DNA of 54,245 bases from Bacteroidetes bacterium ADurb.Bin145 (GTDB lineage Bacteria > Bacteroidota > Bacteroidia > Bacteroidales > VadinHA17), in the NCBI GenBank assembly GCA_002070505.1, contig MWDJ01000020.1:1-54245 (forward strand), written 5' to 3'. The position numbers and the translations under genes are program-made. The stretch's first letter is position 1. The number at the start of each line of letters is the position of its first letter. Shown piece after piece: positions 1 through 7,646 of this stretch. The notes below the pieces were generated by a model. The model saw nothing but the letters and a program-made list of their open reading frames with translations, was not told the DNA's origin and did not search any database.

Positions 1-1
1 T

Positions 2-460
2 ACCCAGAATAAGGTCAGGATCAAAATAGCAAGGATTTTCAATACCTACGGACCGAGGATGAGCTCCAACGACGGGAGAGTCATCTCAAACTTTATTATT
101 CAGGCTCTGAAAGGCGGGGATATTACAATCTTTGGAGACGGAAGTCATACAAGGAGCTTTCAGTATGTCGACGATCTTATCGATGGCCTTATAAAACTTA
201 TGGCCACTACCGATACTTTTACCGGACCGGTCAATCTGGGTAACCCGGTTGAGGTAAAAGTTAAAGACCTGGCTGAGAAGATAATAAAAATGACAGGGTC
301 AGGATCAAAGATCAAATATCTCCCACTCCCTGAGGATGATCCGAAACAAAGAAAACCTGATATTTCGCTGGCTGTAAGAGAATTAGGCTGGAAACCTGTT
401 GTCGATCTTGAACGCGGGTTGGAAAAGACTATTGAGTACTTTAAGAATAAAATCCAATAG
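2..460 (+). CDS. UDP-glucuronate decarboxylase-like NAD-dependent epimerase, 3' part only
   Basis: The reading frame is already open at base 2, so the gene starts outside the window. What remains is the C-terminal ~152 residues of an extended short-chain dehydrogenase/reductase. The segment [10 protein letters not shown], then [22 protein letters not shown] and YVDDLIDGL match the UDP-glucuronate decarboxylase (UXS) branch, which makes UDP-xylose for surface polysaccharide; dTDP-glucose dehydratase relatives are the main alternative. The YxxxK catalytic pair and Rossmann GxxGxxG lie upstream and cannot be checked. The gene ends at TAG 458-460. The next gene is on the opposite strand, so this is the last gene of its transcript. 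Family is confident; exact substrate less so. Confidence 0.85.
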   Translation, partial: TQNKVRIKIARIFNTYGPRMSSNDGRVISNFIIQALKGGDITIFGDGSHTRSFQYVDDLIDGLIKLMATTDTFTGPVNLGNPVEVKVKDLAEKIIKMTGSGSKIKYLPLPEDDPKQRKPDISLAVRELGWKPVVDLERGLEKTIEYFKNKIQ

Positions 461-494
461 AATATCCGGTTCCTGCCTTTTAGCGGCTTTCTTA

Positions 495-562
495 TTAACC
501 ACGGAGATCACGGAGTTGCACGGAGTTTCGCCCTAACGCCGTAACGCCTTAATGCCGCTAAG
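495..562. repeat. CACGGAG and TAACGCC short-repeat cluster
   Basis: The spacer between two convergent genes holds three spaced copies of CACGGAG (from TTAACCACGGAG at 495), then three variants of TAACGCC/TAATGCC (about 534-559). The CACGGAG block recurs in inverted orientation at 6516-6575, again abutting the 3' end of a gene. No coding signal was seen. Confidence 0.6.
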
Positions 563-940
563 TTACTTCTGTTTCAGTTTAGCATCCATGCTCAGCGTAG
601 CATGAGGAACAGCCCTTAATCTTTCCTTTGAGATCAGCTTGCCTGTCTCGCGGCAGATACCATAGGTTTTGTTTTCTATCCTCACAAGTGCAGCCTGCAG
701 ATGCTGAATGAACTTCAGCTGACGCTGTGCCAGCCTGCCTGCCTCTTCTTTTGATAAAGTGGTAGCACCTTCTTCAAGTACCTTGAAGGTGGGGGAAGTA
801 TCCATTGTGTCGTTACTCTCTTCGTGAGTTATGCTGGATTTGAGTATTTCATAATCTTTTCTGGCCTTGTCCAGCTTCGCCAGGATGATCTCCCTGAATT
901 CCTCAAGTTCCTCATCCGAATATCTTGTCTTTTCAGCCAT
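563..940 (-). CDS. TraR/DksA family transcriptional regulator, zinc cysteines lost
   Basis: A 125-residue protein with an acidic, coiled-coil-type N-terminus (residues 1-85) and the DksA/TraR C-terminal block around TYGICRETGKLISKERLRAV. DksA-like proteins enter the RNA polymerase secondary channel and modulate initiation with ppGpp. Family members classically carry a four-cysteine zinc finger; here only one cysteine remains (GIC), so zinc is probably not bound. To my knowledge this degenerate form is common in Bacteroidota. The gene lies 138 bases downstream of ileS on the same strand and has its own TACCTTTG box at 965-972, so it may be transcribed both with ileS and alone. Confidence 0.88.
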   Translation of the reverse strand: MAEKTRYSDEELEEFREIILAKLDKARKDYEILKSSITHEESNDTMDTSPTFKVLEEGATTLSKEEAGRLAQRQLKFIQHLQAALVRIENKTYGICRETGKLISKERLRAVPHATLSMDAKLKQK

Positions 941-964
941 AGCATAACATGTTTAATTATCCCG

Positions 965-972
965 CAAAGGTA
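965..972 (-). promoter_or_regulatory. -7 box TACCTTTG upstream of the DksA-like gene
   Basis: On the minus strand TACCTTTG matches the Bacteroidota -7 consensus TAnnTTTG exactly and lies 25 bases upstream of the start at 940. No TTTG -33 element is visible at the expected 19-21 base spacing. Confidence 0.45.
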
Positions 973-1078
973 TTATTTTTTAATTAATAATAAAATCAGT
1001 TGTTTTTCCTGTAAAAGCCTGATTTATTTATTTTTCCCGTGAGAAATAGAATATGGTTTCAAACCCGGACAATTAATA

Positions 1079-4000
1079 TCATTTTGACCCGGAACGTGAT
1101 ATAATAATTTTCACAATAACATCATCAATGTCAATCTCCCTGGCATCATTTCCTGCAAGAGAATTTTTTAAATTAACCTCTGTTGCCAGTGTCTGCGACC
1201 CTATATAAGCCGAATGACGCTTAACTGCCTCCCTTACAAAATCATGATCCTCTATCTGAACACTGATCTTGTCTGTTACATCGTATCCGTTCTCCTTGCG
1301 GATATTCTGGATCCTGTTCACAAATTCCCTGGCAATACCCTCGTAACGAAGTTCGTCGGTCACCGATACATCAAGCGCTACAGTGAGGCGGCCATCATTG
1401 GCGACCTGCCAGCCCGGGATATCCTCAGAGATAATCTCAACATCGTCGGAGCCCAGGATAATATCCTGCCCGTTGATATTTAAAGTATGCGAACCCCTGG
1501 CTTCAAATGAAGCTATCTCTTTCTGGGAAAAACCTGAAATGGCATTGCTTATTTCCTTCATCAGCCTGCCATACTTCGGTCCCAGCACCTTGAAGTTGGG
1601 TTTTATTTTCTTAACAAGTATTGAAGATGTATCATCGATATACTCAACCTCTTTTACATTCACTTCGGCCATCACAAGATCCTTCACAGCCTCAAACTTG
1701 TTCTTAAACGACTTATCCGGGAGAGGTATCATTATTTTGGCAAGCGGCTGACGTACCTTGATGCTCACCTTCCTTCTGAGTCCAAGGATCATTGATGATA
1801 TTTTCTGGGCTATATCCATCCTTTCCTCAAGATCCTTATCAATCAGATCTTCATCATATTCAGGGAAGCTGGCCAGGTGAACTGACTCTTCATGATGTCT
1901 CCCGGTAGTCATGTTAAGATCCCTGAAGAGCTGGTCCATATAGAAAGGAGCTATCGGTGCAGCCAGTCTGCTCACTGTTTCCAGACATGCATAGAGAGTC
2001 TGATAGGCAGCTATCTTATCAGCATCATATTCTCCGCCCCAGTACCTTTTTCTGTTAAGTCTTACATACCAGTTGCTGAGGTTCTCGGTAACAAAATCCT
2101 GGATAGCCCTGCCTGCTCTCGTAAGGTCATAGTTTTCATAACACTCCCCTACTTCCTTTACAAGTGAATTAAGAAGGGAAATTATCCAGCGGTCGATCTC
2201 CGGCCGTGTATTAACAAGCATATCCCTTTCGGTAAACCTGAAATTATCGACGTTTGCATAAAGGGCAAAGAAGGAATAGGTATTGAATAAAGTGCCGAAG
2301 AACTTGCGTTTGACTTCATCAACCCCTGAAACATCAAACTTCAGGTTGTCCCAGGGCTGTGAATTTGTTATCAGATACCATCTCAGAGGATCAGATCCGT
2401 ATTCTTCAATTATTTTGAAAGGATCGACAGCATTCCCCAGCCTTTTTGACATTTTATTGCCGTTCTTGTCGAGGACAAGTCCATTTGAAATGATATTCCT
2501 GTAAGCAACTGAATCAGATATCATTGTGGCAATTGCATGAAGCGTGAAGAACCAGCCTCTTGTCTGATCGACACCTTCGGCAATAAAATCGGCCGGGAAC
2601 ATACTGCTGAAATTTGCTTTATTCTCAAAAGGATAATGTGCCTGTGCGTATGGCATGGCACCTGAATCGAACCAGACGTCTATAAGGTCAGGCTCACGGA
2701 ACATCTTCTTTCCCGAAGGACTGAGAAGTATTATCTCGTCAACAAAGGGCCTGTGAAGATCAAATTTCTCATAGTTCTCCTTCGAATTATCTCCTGGTAC
2801 ATATTCCTTAAGAGGATTCTTTTTCATGAATCCGGCCTTAACAGATTTCTCGATTTCGTTTTTCAGCTCCTCAGCCGATCCTATACATATCTCCTCATTT
2901 CTGTCCTCGGTTACCCATATCGGCAGCGGTGTCCCCCAGAACCGTGAGCGCGAGAGATTCCAGTCGACAAGATTTTCGAGCCATTTCCCGAACCTGCCTG
3001 TTCCTGTTGATTTTGGGTTCCAGTTTATTGTGTTATTCAGTTCGATCATCCTCTCACGGAAGGCAGTCGTACGGATGAACCATGCATCGAGCGGATAATA
3101 GAGCACAGGTTTATCTGTTCTCCAGCAGTGAGGATAGCTGTGCACCTGTTTTTCTATCCTGAACACCCTGCCCTGCTGCTTAAGCATAACGGCAATGTCG
3201 ACATCCAGAGTATCAGCATCCTGAGGCAGGTCAGCTTTGTATTCATTTTTAACAGGACGCCCGGCAAAACCTTTGTAAGTATTTATATTGACCCTGTCTC
3301 TTACAAATTTTTCATCCATATCGGTTACCGGAACCATGTAACCTTTCTTATCTACAAGCGGTCCCATCGAGCCGTCTTTCCTTCTTACCATCAGCGGTGG
3401 AACGCCTTTCTCCTTTCCTATCCTGTAGTCGTCGGCTCCGAAAGTCGGAGCTATATGAACTATACCGGTTCCTTCTTCGGTTGTGACAAAATCACCTGTC
3501 AGGACTTTAAACGCCCCATTATCAGGTTTGACCCAGTCAATGAGCTGTTCATAATCAATCCCTTCGAGTCTGCTCCCGGAAAACTCTTCAAGGACCCTGA
3601 AAGGGATCTTTTTATCCCCTGGCTTGTATTCCGAAAAATGTATTCCCACATTTTCAGCAGGGAACATTGAATGAAGCAGATCCTTTGCCAGAACAACTGT
3701 CAGCGGCTCTCCGGAATAAGGATTAAAACTACGGACCTTAACATAATGGATCTCAGCGCCGACGGCCAGTGCAGTGTTTGACGGAAGGGTCCAGGGAGTG
3801 GTTGTCCATGCCATAATATGGACAGCTTCTGTATCGATATGTTTAAAAAGGAATTCCGACCGTTCATTCCTTATCACTTTAAACAGAGCTGTGCATGTTG
3901 TATCCTTTACATCACGGTAACAACCCGGGAGGTTGAGCTCGTGAGAACTCAGTCCGCTGCCTGCAGCCGGAGAATAGGGTTGAATTGTATAGTCTTTGTA

Positions 4001-4525
4001 AAGATATCCTTTTGAATAAAGCTGTTTAAGAAGCCACCAGAGTGTCTCGATATAACGATTGTCGTACGTCACGTAGGGATCATCCATATTCACCCAGTAG
4101 CCCATCATGCGGGTAAGATCCTCCCATTGGTCAGTATAGCGCATTACGTCGGTCTTGCAGGCCTTGTTGAAATCGACTATCGATATCTTCTCTGTGCCAA
4201 TATCTTCCTTTGTAATACCCAGTGCTTTTTCCACACCAAGCTCAACAGGCAGTCCGTGGGTATCCCATCCCGCTTTACGCCTGACCATATAACCACCCTG
4301 CGTCTTATAGCGGCATACAATATCCTTGATTGTCCGCGCCATCACATGATGTATCCCGGGTACGCCGTTTGCCGAAGGCGGGCCCTCATAAAAGATAAAT
4401 TCACCTTTGCCATCAACCTCACGTATACTTTTATGAAAGGTGTCATTCTTATCCCAGGTTTTCAGGATCTCCTTGTTCACTCCTGAAAGATCAAGCGTTT
4501 TGTATTCAGGAAAACGTTTTCCCAT
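1079..4525 (-). CDS. ileS: Isoleucyl-tRNA synthetase
   Basis: Class I aminoacyl-tRNA synthetase of 1148 residues that charges tRNA-Ile in the cytoplasm. The HIGH-type signature is PSANGVPGIHH (GIHH at about 57-60). WDTHGLPVE follows, then the CP1 editing domain with TTTPWTLPSNTA, and the KMSKR loop at about residue 690 (NGNKMSKRLGN). A long C-terminal anticodon-binding region follows. Length and motif style resemble the eukaryote-like IleRS class. The frame stays open to 4672, but the extra 49 residues translate the low-complexity GTTGAA repeat; the start at 4525 (MGKRFPEY) fits the family. A TATCTTTG box lies 41 bases upstream. In Bacteroides I recall an ileS-dksA-lspA order; here lspA is absent. 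Confidence 0.97.
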   Translation of the reverse strand: MGKRFPEYKTLDLSGVNKEILKTWDKNDTFHKSIREVDGKGEFIFYEGPPSANGVPGIHHVMARTIKDIVCRYKTQGGYMVRRKAGWDTHGLPVELGVEKALGITKEDIGTEKISIVDFNKACKTDVMRYTDQWEDLTRMMGYWVNMDDPYVTYDNRYIETLWWLLKQLYSKGYLYKDYTIQPYSPAAGSGLSSHELNLPGCYRDVKDTTCTALFKVIRNERSEFLFKHIDTEAVHIMAWTTTPWTLPSNTALAVGAEIHYVKVRSFNPYSGEPLTVVLAKDLLHSMFPAENVGIHFSEYKPGDKKIPFRVLEEFSGSRLEGIDYEQLIDWVKPDNGAFKVLTGDFVTTEEGTGIVHIAPTFGADDYRIGKEKGVPPLMVRRKDGSMGPLVDKKGYMVPVTDMDEKFVRDRVNINTYKGFAGRPVKNEYKADLPQDADTLDVDIAVMLKQQGRVFRIEKQVHSYPHCWRTDKPVLYYPLDAWFIRTTAFRERMIELNNTINWNPKSTGTGRFGKWLENLVDWNLSRSRFWGTPLPIWVTEDRNEEICIGSAEELKNEIEKSVKAGFMKKNPLKEYVPGDNSKENYEKFDLHRPFVDEIILLSPSGKKMFREPDLIDVWFDSGAMPYAQAHYPFENKANFSSMFPADFIAEGVDQTRGWFFTLHAIATMISDSVAYRNIISNGLVLDKNGNKMSKRLGNAVDPFKIIEEYGSDPLRWYLITNSQPWDNLKFDVSGVDEVKRKFFGTLFNTYSFFALYANVDNFRFTERDMLVNTRPEIDRWIISLLNSLVKEVGECYENYDLTRAGRAIQDFVTENLSNWYVRLNRKRYWGGEYDADKIAAYQTLYACLETVSRLAAPIAPFYMDQLFRDLNMTTGRHHEESVHLASFPEYDEDLIDKDLEERMDIAQKISSMILGLRRKVSIKVRQPLAKIMIPLPDKSFKNKFEAVKDLVMAEVNVKEVEYIDDTSSILVKKIKPNFKVLGPKYGRLMKEISNAISGFSQKEIASFEARGSHTLNINGQDIILGSDDVEIISEDIPGWQVANDGRLTVALDVSVTDELRYEGIAREFVNRIQNIRKENGYDVTDKISVQIEDHDFVREAVKRHSAYIGSQTLATEVNLKNSLAGNDAREIDIDDVIVKIIISRSGSK

Positions 4526-4565
4526 TGATCTGTTGATTATTAATATACTTTTTCTAAAAAACGGA

Positions 4566-4573
4566 CAAAGATA
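4566..4573 (-). promoter_or_regulatory. -7 box TATCTTTG for ileS
   Basis: Exact TAnnTTTG match on the minus strand, 41 bases upstream of the chosen ileS start. This supports 4525 over the longer frame, because the box would otherwise lie inside the coding region. The -33 region is occupied by the TTCAAC-type array instead of TTTG. Confidence 0.5.
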
Positions 4574-4579
4574 ATAAAA

Positions 4580-4636
4580 GTTGGAGAATTGGAGAGGGTT
4601 GAAGAGTTGAAAAGGGTTGAAGAGTTGAAGAGGGGG
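4580..4636. repeat. GTTGAA octamer-type array upstream of ileS
   Basis: A run of GTTGAA cores about 8-10 bases apart, grading into GTTGGA at the ileS-proximal side. Read in the direction of ileS transcription the core is TTCAAC. The same core in the same sense orientation precedes the sirtuin gene and dnaG. Confidence 0.75.
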
Positions 4637-4664
4637 TGAGGAGGCGAGGAGCAACGCGACGAAG

Positions 4665-4728
4665 TTCCGCACGGCGGAAGGGTGGTGAGGTGACGAGGAA
4701 CGTCGTGACGAAGTTCCGCACCGCGGAA
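4665..4728. repeat. Two copies of the palindrome TTCCGC-N3-GCGGAA
   Basis: Perfect 6-bp inverted repeats with a 3-base loop at 4665-4679 and 4714-4728, each preceded by GACGAAG. A third copy is at 5017-5031, preceded by GACGAG. They lie in the 600-base gene-free spacer 4526-5125. A frame reading through this spacer on the minus strand is a by-product of the repeats. Confidence 0.65.
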
Positions 4729-4767
4729 AGGGACGACCAGGCGAAAAGGTGATGAGGAGACCTGATG

Positions 4768-4918
4768 AAAATTCGTCGTAGACGATGCGGTATTGTAGTG
4801 AAGATGGTACCTTTTATAAGTTTTTACCTCGTAGAGGTTATAGAAAAATTCGTCGTAGACGATATGGTATTGTAGTTGAAGATGGTACCCTTTATATGTT
4901 TTTACCTCGCAGAGGTTG
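4768..4918. repeat. Tandem duplication of a 77-base unit with internal palindromes
   Basis: Two adjacent copies, 4768-4844 and 4845-4918, differ at only a few positions. Each unit contains a near-palindrome around CGTCGTAGACG, the sequence GGTACC, and a second palindrome of the type ACCTC-G-y-r-GAGGT near its end. The unit could fold as RNA. No start codon or coding bias was seen, so it is treated as a non-coding repeat of unknown role. Confidence 0.7.
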
Positions 4919-4960
4919 AAAAGTTGAAAACGTTGAAGCGTTGAAGAGGGTTGAAGAGGG
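4914..4960. repeat. Second GTTGAA array in the ileS upstream spacer
   Basis: Five GTTGAA cores at 8-11 base intervals in the same orientation as the array at 4580-4636. The array abuts the second copy of the 77-base unit. Confidence 0.7.
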
Positions 4961-5016
4961 AGCGAAAGGGTGTGGGGGAGACTTGACCTGCACGACCCGA
5001 GGAGCTTTGCGACGAG

Positions 5017-5031
5017 TTCCGCGCAGCGGAA
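5017..5031. repeat. Third TTCCGC-N3-GCGGAA palindrome
   Basis: Same 6-bp stem and 3-base loop as the pair at 4665-4728, separated from them by the 77-base tandem units. Confidence 0.6.
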
Positions 5032-5125
5032 TGCAAGACTATGAGACTCTGAGACTCCAGGACTATCAGACTGTACCCGCCCGGGATTAAAACAAAAATC
5101 ACTACTTTTATCGCTGGATCCGCCG

Positions 5126-5536
5126 ATGAATAAAAACCTTCTGACACTGATATTCAGCCTGTTGTACTTTAATTTTCTTGGTGCACAGGTGCCTGACAGT
5201 GCTAAATACATTTCACTGGATCCTTATTATTTCCATCTGCAATATCTGAAAGAAGACAGTGCCCTGCTTATCGACGTCAGACAGCCTTTTGAATTCCGTG
5301 CAAACAGGATCAAAGATGCAATCAATTTGCCTTCTCCAAAAAATCTTAAAGCTCTTATCGATACCTTAGGCAGTAATTATGCACTATTCCTCTATTGTAC
5401 AAGTGATTACAGAAGCAGGCAGGCTTGTGAGGTCTGCTACGACCTCGGAGCCCGGAAGGTTTATAATCTTGAAGGAGGTATTGTAGCGTGGAGGAAAGAA
5501 GGATTTCCTGTTGAAAGAAGAAGAAAGAAGAAATAG
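5126..5536 (+). CDS. Secreted single-domain rhodanese-like protein
   Basis: 136 residues. Residues 1-20 (MNKNLLTLIFSLLYFNFLGA, ending in GAQ) form a Sec signal peptide, so the product is periplasmic. The rest is one rhodanese domain: LIDVRQPFEF, INLPSP, then the active-site loop YCTSDYRSR, in which the cysteine would carry the persulfide, and GGIVAWRKEGFPVE at the end. Such exported rhodaneses move sulfane sulfur or bind oxyanions; the substrate cannot be read from sequence. It sits between the repeat-rich ileS spacer and ribE and is not obviously part of an operon with either, since a hairpin cluster and a new -7 box separate it from ribE. Confidence 0.88.
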   Translation: MNKNLLTLIFSLLYFNFLGAQVPDSAKYISLDPYYFHLQYLKEDSALLIDVRQPFEFRANRIKDAINLPSPKNLKALIDTLGSNYALFLYCTSDYRSRQACEVCYDLGARKVYNLEGGIVAWRKEGFPVERRRKKK

Positions 5537-5550
5537 TCATGCAGGTTGAG

Positions 5551-5600
5551 TATCCGCCGCTTGGCGGATACGAAATCCCGAGAGCGGAGCGAATCGGGAT
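5551..5600. repeat. Two consecutive hairpins after the rhodanese gene
   Basis: TATCCGCC-GCTT-GGCGGATA (5551-5570) is a perfect 8-bp stem with a tetraloop. It is followed by ATCCCG (5575-5580) pairing with CGGGAT (5595-5600). No T-run follows, so these look more like an intergenic palindromic repeat than a classic intrinsic terminator, although they sit where a terminator would. Confidence 0.55.
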
Positions 5601-5630
5601 CGTTCTAGTAGCTCCAATCAGTAATTTCAT

Positions 5631-5638
5631 TACATTTG
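5631..5638 (+). promoter_or_regulatory. -7 box TACATTTG for ribE
   Basis: Exact TAnnTTTG match 25 bases upstream of the ribE start. No clear -33 TTTG. No FMN riboswitch is visible in the short leader. Confidence 0.5.
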
Positions 5639-5663
5639 AATTGTAACAAAAAATAAGAATTAT

Positions 5664-6263
5664 ATGTTTTCAGGAATAGTAGAAGAGGCTGCTCCGGTTG
5701 TAAAACTGGAAAAAGAAAAAGACAATCTTCACATCACAATGAAATGTTCATTTACAAAAGAGCTGAAAATTGATCAGAGTATTTCACATAATGGCGTCTG
5801 CCTTACTGTTGTAAAAAAATATAAGGATACCTATACTGTAACCGCCATAAAGGAAACTCTTGAGAAAACAAACCTTGGATTACTGAAACCCGGAGATAAG
5901 GTCAACCTTGAGCGCAGCACACGTCTGGATGGCCGGCTCGACGGGCATATGGTGCAGGGACATATCGATCAGACAGCAGTATGCACAGAGGTCACAGAAG
6001 CCGGAGGCAGCTGGTACTATACTTTTGAATATAAGCCTCTTAAAGATGATTATATCACAGTCGAAAAAGGTTCTGTCTCTGTCAACGGTGTAAGCCTTAC
6101 AGTGGTCAATTCAAAACCCACATCTTTCCAGGTAGCAATAATACCTTTCACTTATGAGGTTACAAATTTTCACCAGATAAAGAAAGGTACTGTTGTTAAT
6201 ATCGAGTTCGATATACTGGGAAAATATATAGCGAAAATAGTTAAACAGCAGCTGGGGAAATGA
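5664..6263 (+). CDS. ribE: Riboflavin synthase alpha chain
   Basis: 199 residues, the usual length. The enzyme dismutates two 6,7-dimethyl-8-ribityllumazine molecules to riboflavin. It opens with the family hallmark MFSGIVEE and contains two lumazine-binding repeats, each with an NGV-x-LTVV strand (NGVCLTVV in the first half, NGVSLTVV in the second). The junction motif GHMVQGHID is present between the halves. The C-terminal trimerisation helix (FDILGKYIAKIV) is intact. The gene has its own -7 box and converges with yhbP-ubiX; a 24-bp perfect inverted repeat lies between them. Confidence 0.96.
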   Translation: MFSGIVEEAAPVVKLEKEKDNLHITMKCSFTKELKIDQSISHNGVCLTVVKKYKDTYTVTAIKETLEKTNLGLLKPGDKVNLERSTRLDGRLDGHMVQGHIDQTAVCTEVTEAGGSWYYTFEYKPLKDDYITVEKGSVSVNGVSLTVVNSKPTSFQVAIIPFTYEVTNFHQIKKGTVVNIEFDILGKYIAKIVKQQLGK

Positions 6264-6300
6264 CCTCTCATACTCCGGAAGTTACCCCCCTACTACCCTA

Positions 6301-6433
6301 AACTACCCTCTATACAAATCTTTCTCTTATTCTCTGCCGAAAGGAGGAGATCCCTCACTCGTCAATCCTTTGCAAGCTCAGGATTGACTCGATCGGGATG
6401 ACACGGTCTCCTGGGGAAAAGGGGGAATGAGGC
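6301..6433. repeat. Dispersed intergenic repeat, copy A
   Basis: This stretch resembles 26323-26540. Shared blocks include TCTTATTCTCTG, GAGGAGATCCCTCACT, the hairpin GTCAATCCT...AGGATTGAC, GATTGACTCG, ATGACACGG and GGGGGAATGAGG. Copy A is shorter; copy B has an extra ~85 bases between the two hairpin segments. It belongs to the broad class of intergenic palindromic repeats and is non-coding. Confidence 0.65.
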
Positions 6434-6499
6434 GGGGCGTTTTGATACAATTCTTTTCTTGTAGCAGCCTTCTGGCAAAACGCCCCGCCTCATTCCCCC
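6421..6499. repeat. 24-bp perfect inverted repeat between convergent ribE and yhbP
   Basis: The left arm 6421-6444 (GGGGGAATGAGG then CGGGGCGTTTTG) is the exact reverse complement of the right arm 6476-6499, with a 31-base loop. The structure could act as a bidirectional terminator, but its arm length and GC content exceed what termination needs. The left arm begins with the same GGGGGAATGAGG block that ends repeat copy B at 26540. Confidence 0.75.
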
Positions 6500-6515
6500 T
6501 ACTACGCTCAAAAAC

Positions 6516-6575
6516 ACCGTGTCATTCCGTGTAAACCTCCGTGTAAACCTCCGTGAGACTCCGTGTCCTCCGTGG
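6516..6575. repeat. Inverted copy of the CACGGAG repeat cluster
   Basis: Several CCGTG/CTCCGTG units, the reverse complement of the CACGGAG cluster at 495. The unit CCACGGAGG abuts the yhbP stop codon. Confidence 0.55.
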
Positions 6576-7022
6576 TTAATCTATTATTTGTCCATGAACT
6601 GCAGGTTCACCCCAAAATAGTTTTTTCCCGAAACCAAGCCTGTTATCGGTGTACTTGATATGCGTAAGCCTGACGATCCAGAGATGTGTCTCCATAAGCA
6701 TGGCAACCGGGAATCTTCTTAAATATGCTTTACGGGCGAGAGACACCAGGTTGCCTTCAGGTTCTGATACTATCCCCTCAAACTGTATACCCCTGATCTT
6801 CCCTATGATCTTTGTTTCGAGCACCACGGCACCCGATACATTCCGGTTCCTGATGAATTCCTGTCCATGACGTGTCTTGAGATCTGTTGTGAAAACCAGA
6901 GCATTCTCACTTTCAATATAAACATAAAAACAGCTTGCACACCAGGGTTTCCCTTCACTGGAAGTTGCTATAGTGAGTACATGATGTTTCCTGAAGAATC
7001 TGACTATCCGGCTGTCAATCAT
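6576..7022 (-). CDS. YhbP/UPF0306-type flavin-fold (split-barrel) protein
   Basis: 148 residues from the ATG at 7022; the frame extends to 7082, but that part lies inside ubiX. The pattern is very close to E. coli YhbP: WCASCFYVY, KTRHGQEF, IRGIQFEGIV, LARKAYLRRFPVA, and IKYTDNRLGFGKKLFW. The family has the PNPOx-like FMN-binding split-barrel fold; its reaction is not established. The start codon overlaps the ubiX stop by 8 bases (7015-7022), so the two genes are translationally coupled, suggesting a shared flavin-related task with UbiX. The pyridoxamine oxidase label would be too specific. Confidence 0.85.
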   Translation of the reverse strand: MIDSRIVRFFRKHHVLTIATSSEGKPWCASCFYVYIESENALVFTTDLKTRHGQEFIRNRNVSGAVVLETKIIGKIRGIQFEGIVSEPEGNLVSLARKAYLRRFPVAMLMETHLWIVRLTHIKYTDNRLGFGKKLFWGEPAVHGQIID

Positions 7023-7587
7023 TTTCCATCCATCGGTAAGTTTCTGATTCAAACCCGGCAAGATCCAGGATCCGTTCCACAACAGTCATAACGAGCTCAT
7101 CAATAGTCTTCGGTTTGCTGTAGAATGAAGGTGATGCCGGACATATTATTGCTCCAGCCAGGGTAAGCTTTTCCATATTCTGAATATGAATAAGATTGTA
7201 TGGCGTCTCACGCGGGACAAGGATCAGCTTCCTCCTCTCCTTCAGCATCACATCTGCAGCTCTCGTGATGAGGTCTTCCGACGTGCCGTTTGCGATCCTG
7301 CCTATAACTCCCATTGAAGCCGGACAAATTATCATTGTATCAAAAGTTGATGAACCTGATGCGAATGGTGCAAAAAAAGATCTGTTATCATACTCCTTCG
7401 CAGGCTTGCGTAATGAGTATTTCCCCCCGGTCTCGTACTTCCATATTTCTTTTGCATTATCGGAAAAAATTACAGCTATTTCTTCCGGTAAAATTTTGAG
7501 ATCAAGCAGTTTATCCAGGAGTTTCTTCGCATAAACTGAGCCGCTCGCCCCGGTTATTGCTACTATTATTTTCCTGTTTCGATTCAT
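7015..7587 (-). CDS. ubiX: Flavin prenyltransferase UbiX
   Basis: 190 residues, full length. UbiX joins dimethylallyl phosphate to FMN to give prenylated FMN, the cofactor of UbiD-type decarboxylases. The N-terminal flavin-binding GASGSVYAKKLL, the SxGxIA-type region (PASMGVIGRIANG) and the signature LVPRETP with nearby IICPASPSFY are all present. It is the first gene of a two-gene unit with yhbP. No ubiD homologue is in the window, so its client enzyme must be encoded elsewhere or remains to be found. Confidence 0.94.
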   Translation of the reverse strand: MNRNRKIIVAITGASGSVYAKKLLDKLLDLKILPEEIAVIFSDNAKEIWKYETGGKYSLRKPAKEYDNRSFFAPFASGSSTFDTMIICPASMGVIGRIANGTSEDLITRAADVMLKERRKLILVPRETPYNLIHIQNMEKLTLAGAIICPASPSFYSKPKTIDELVMTVVERILDLAGFESETYRWMEND

Positions 7588-7646
7588 CCTTTTTTTTATG
7601 GTGTAAAGGTAGTAATTTGGATCACCTCAATCCTTTGCTTTCTTGT

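Noticed and set aside
3128-3670. 180-codon frame antisense to ileS
   Set aside because: Shadow of the ileS coding sequence.
4540-5211. Long minus-strand frame of 223 codons upstream of ileS
   Set aside because: It translates the GTTGAA arrays, the 77-base tandem units and the TTCCGC palindromes; no domain and no coding bias.
5537-5663. FMN riboswitch upstream of ribE
   Set aside because: Only two short hairpins and a -7 box are present; the conserved RFN core is not seen.
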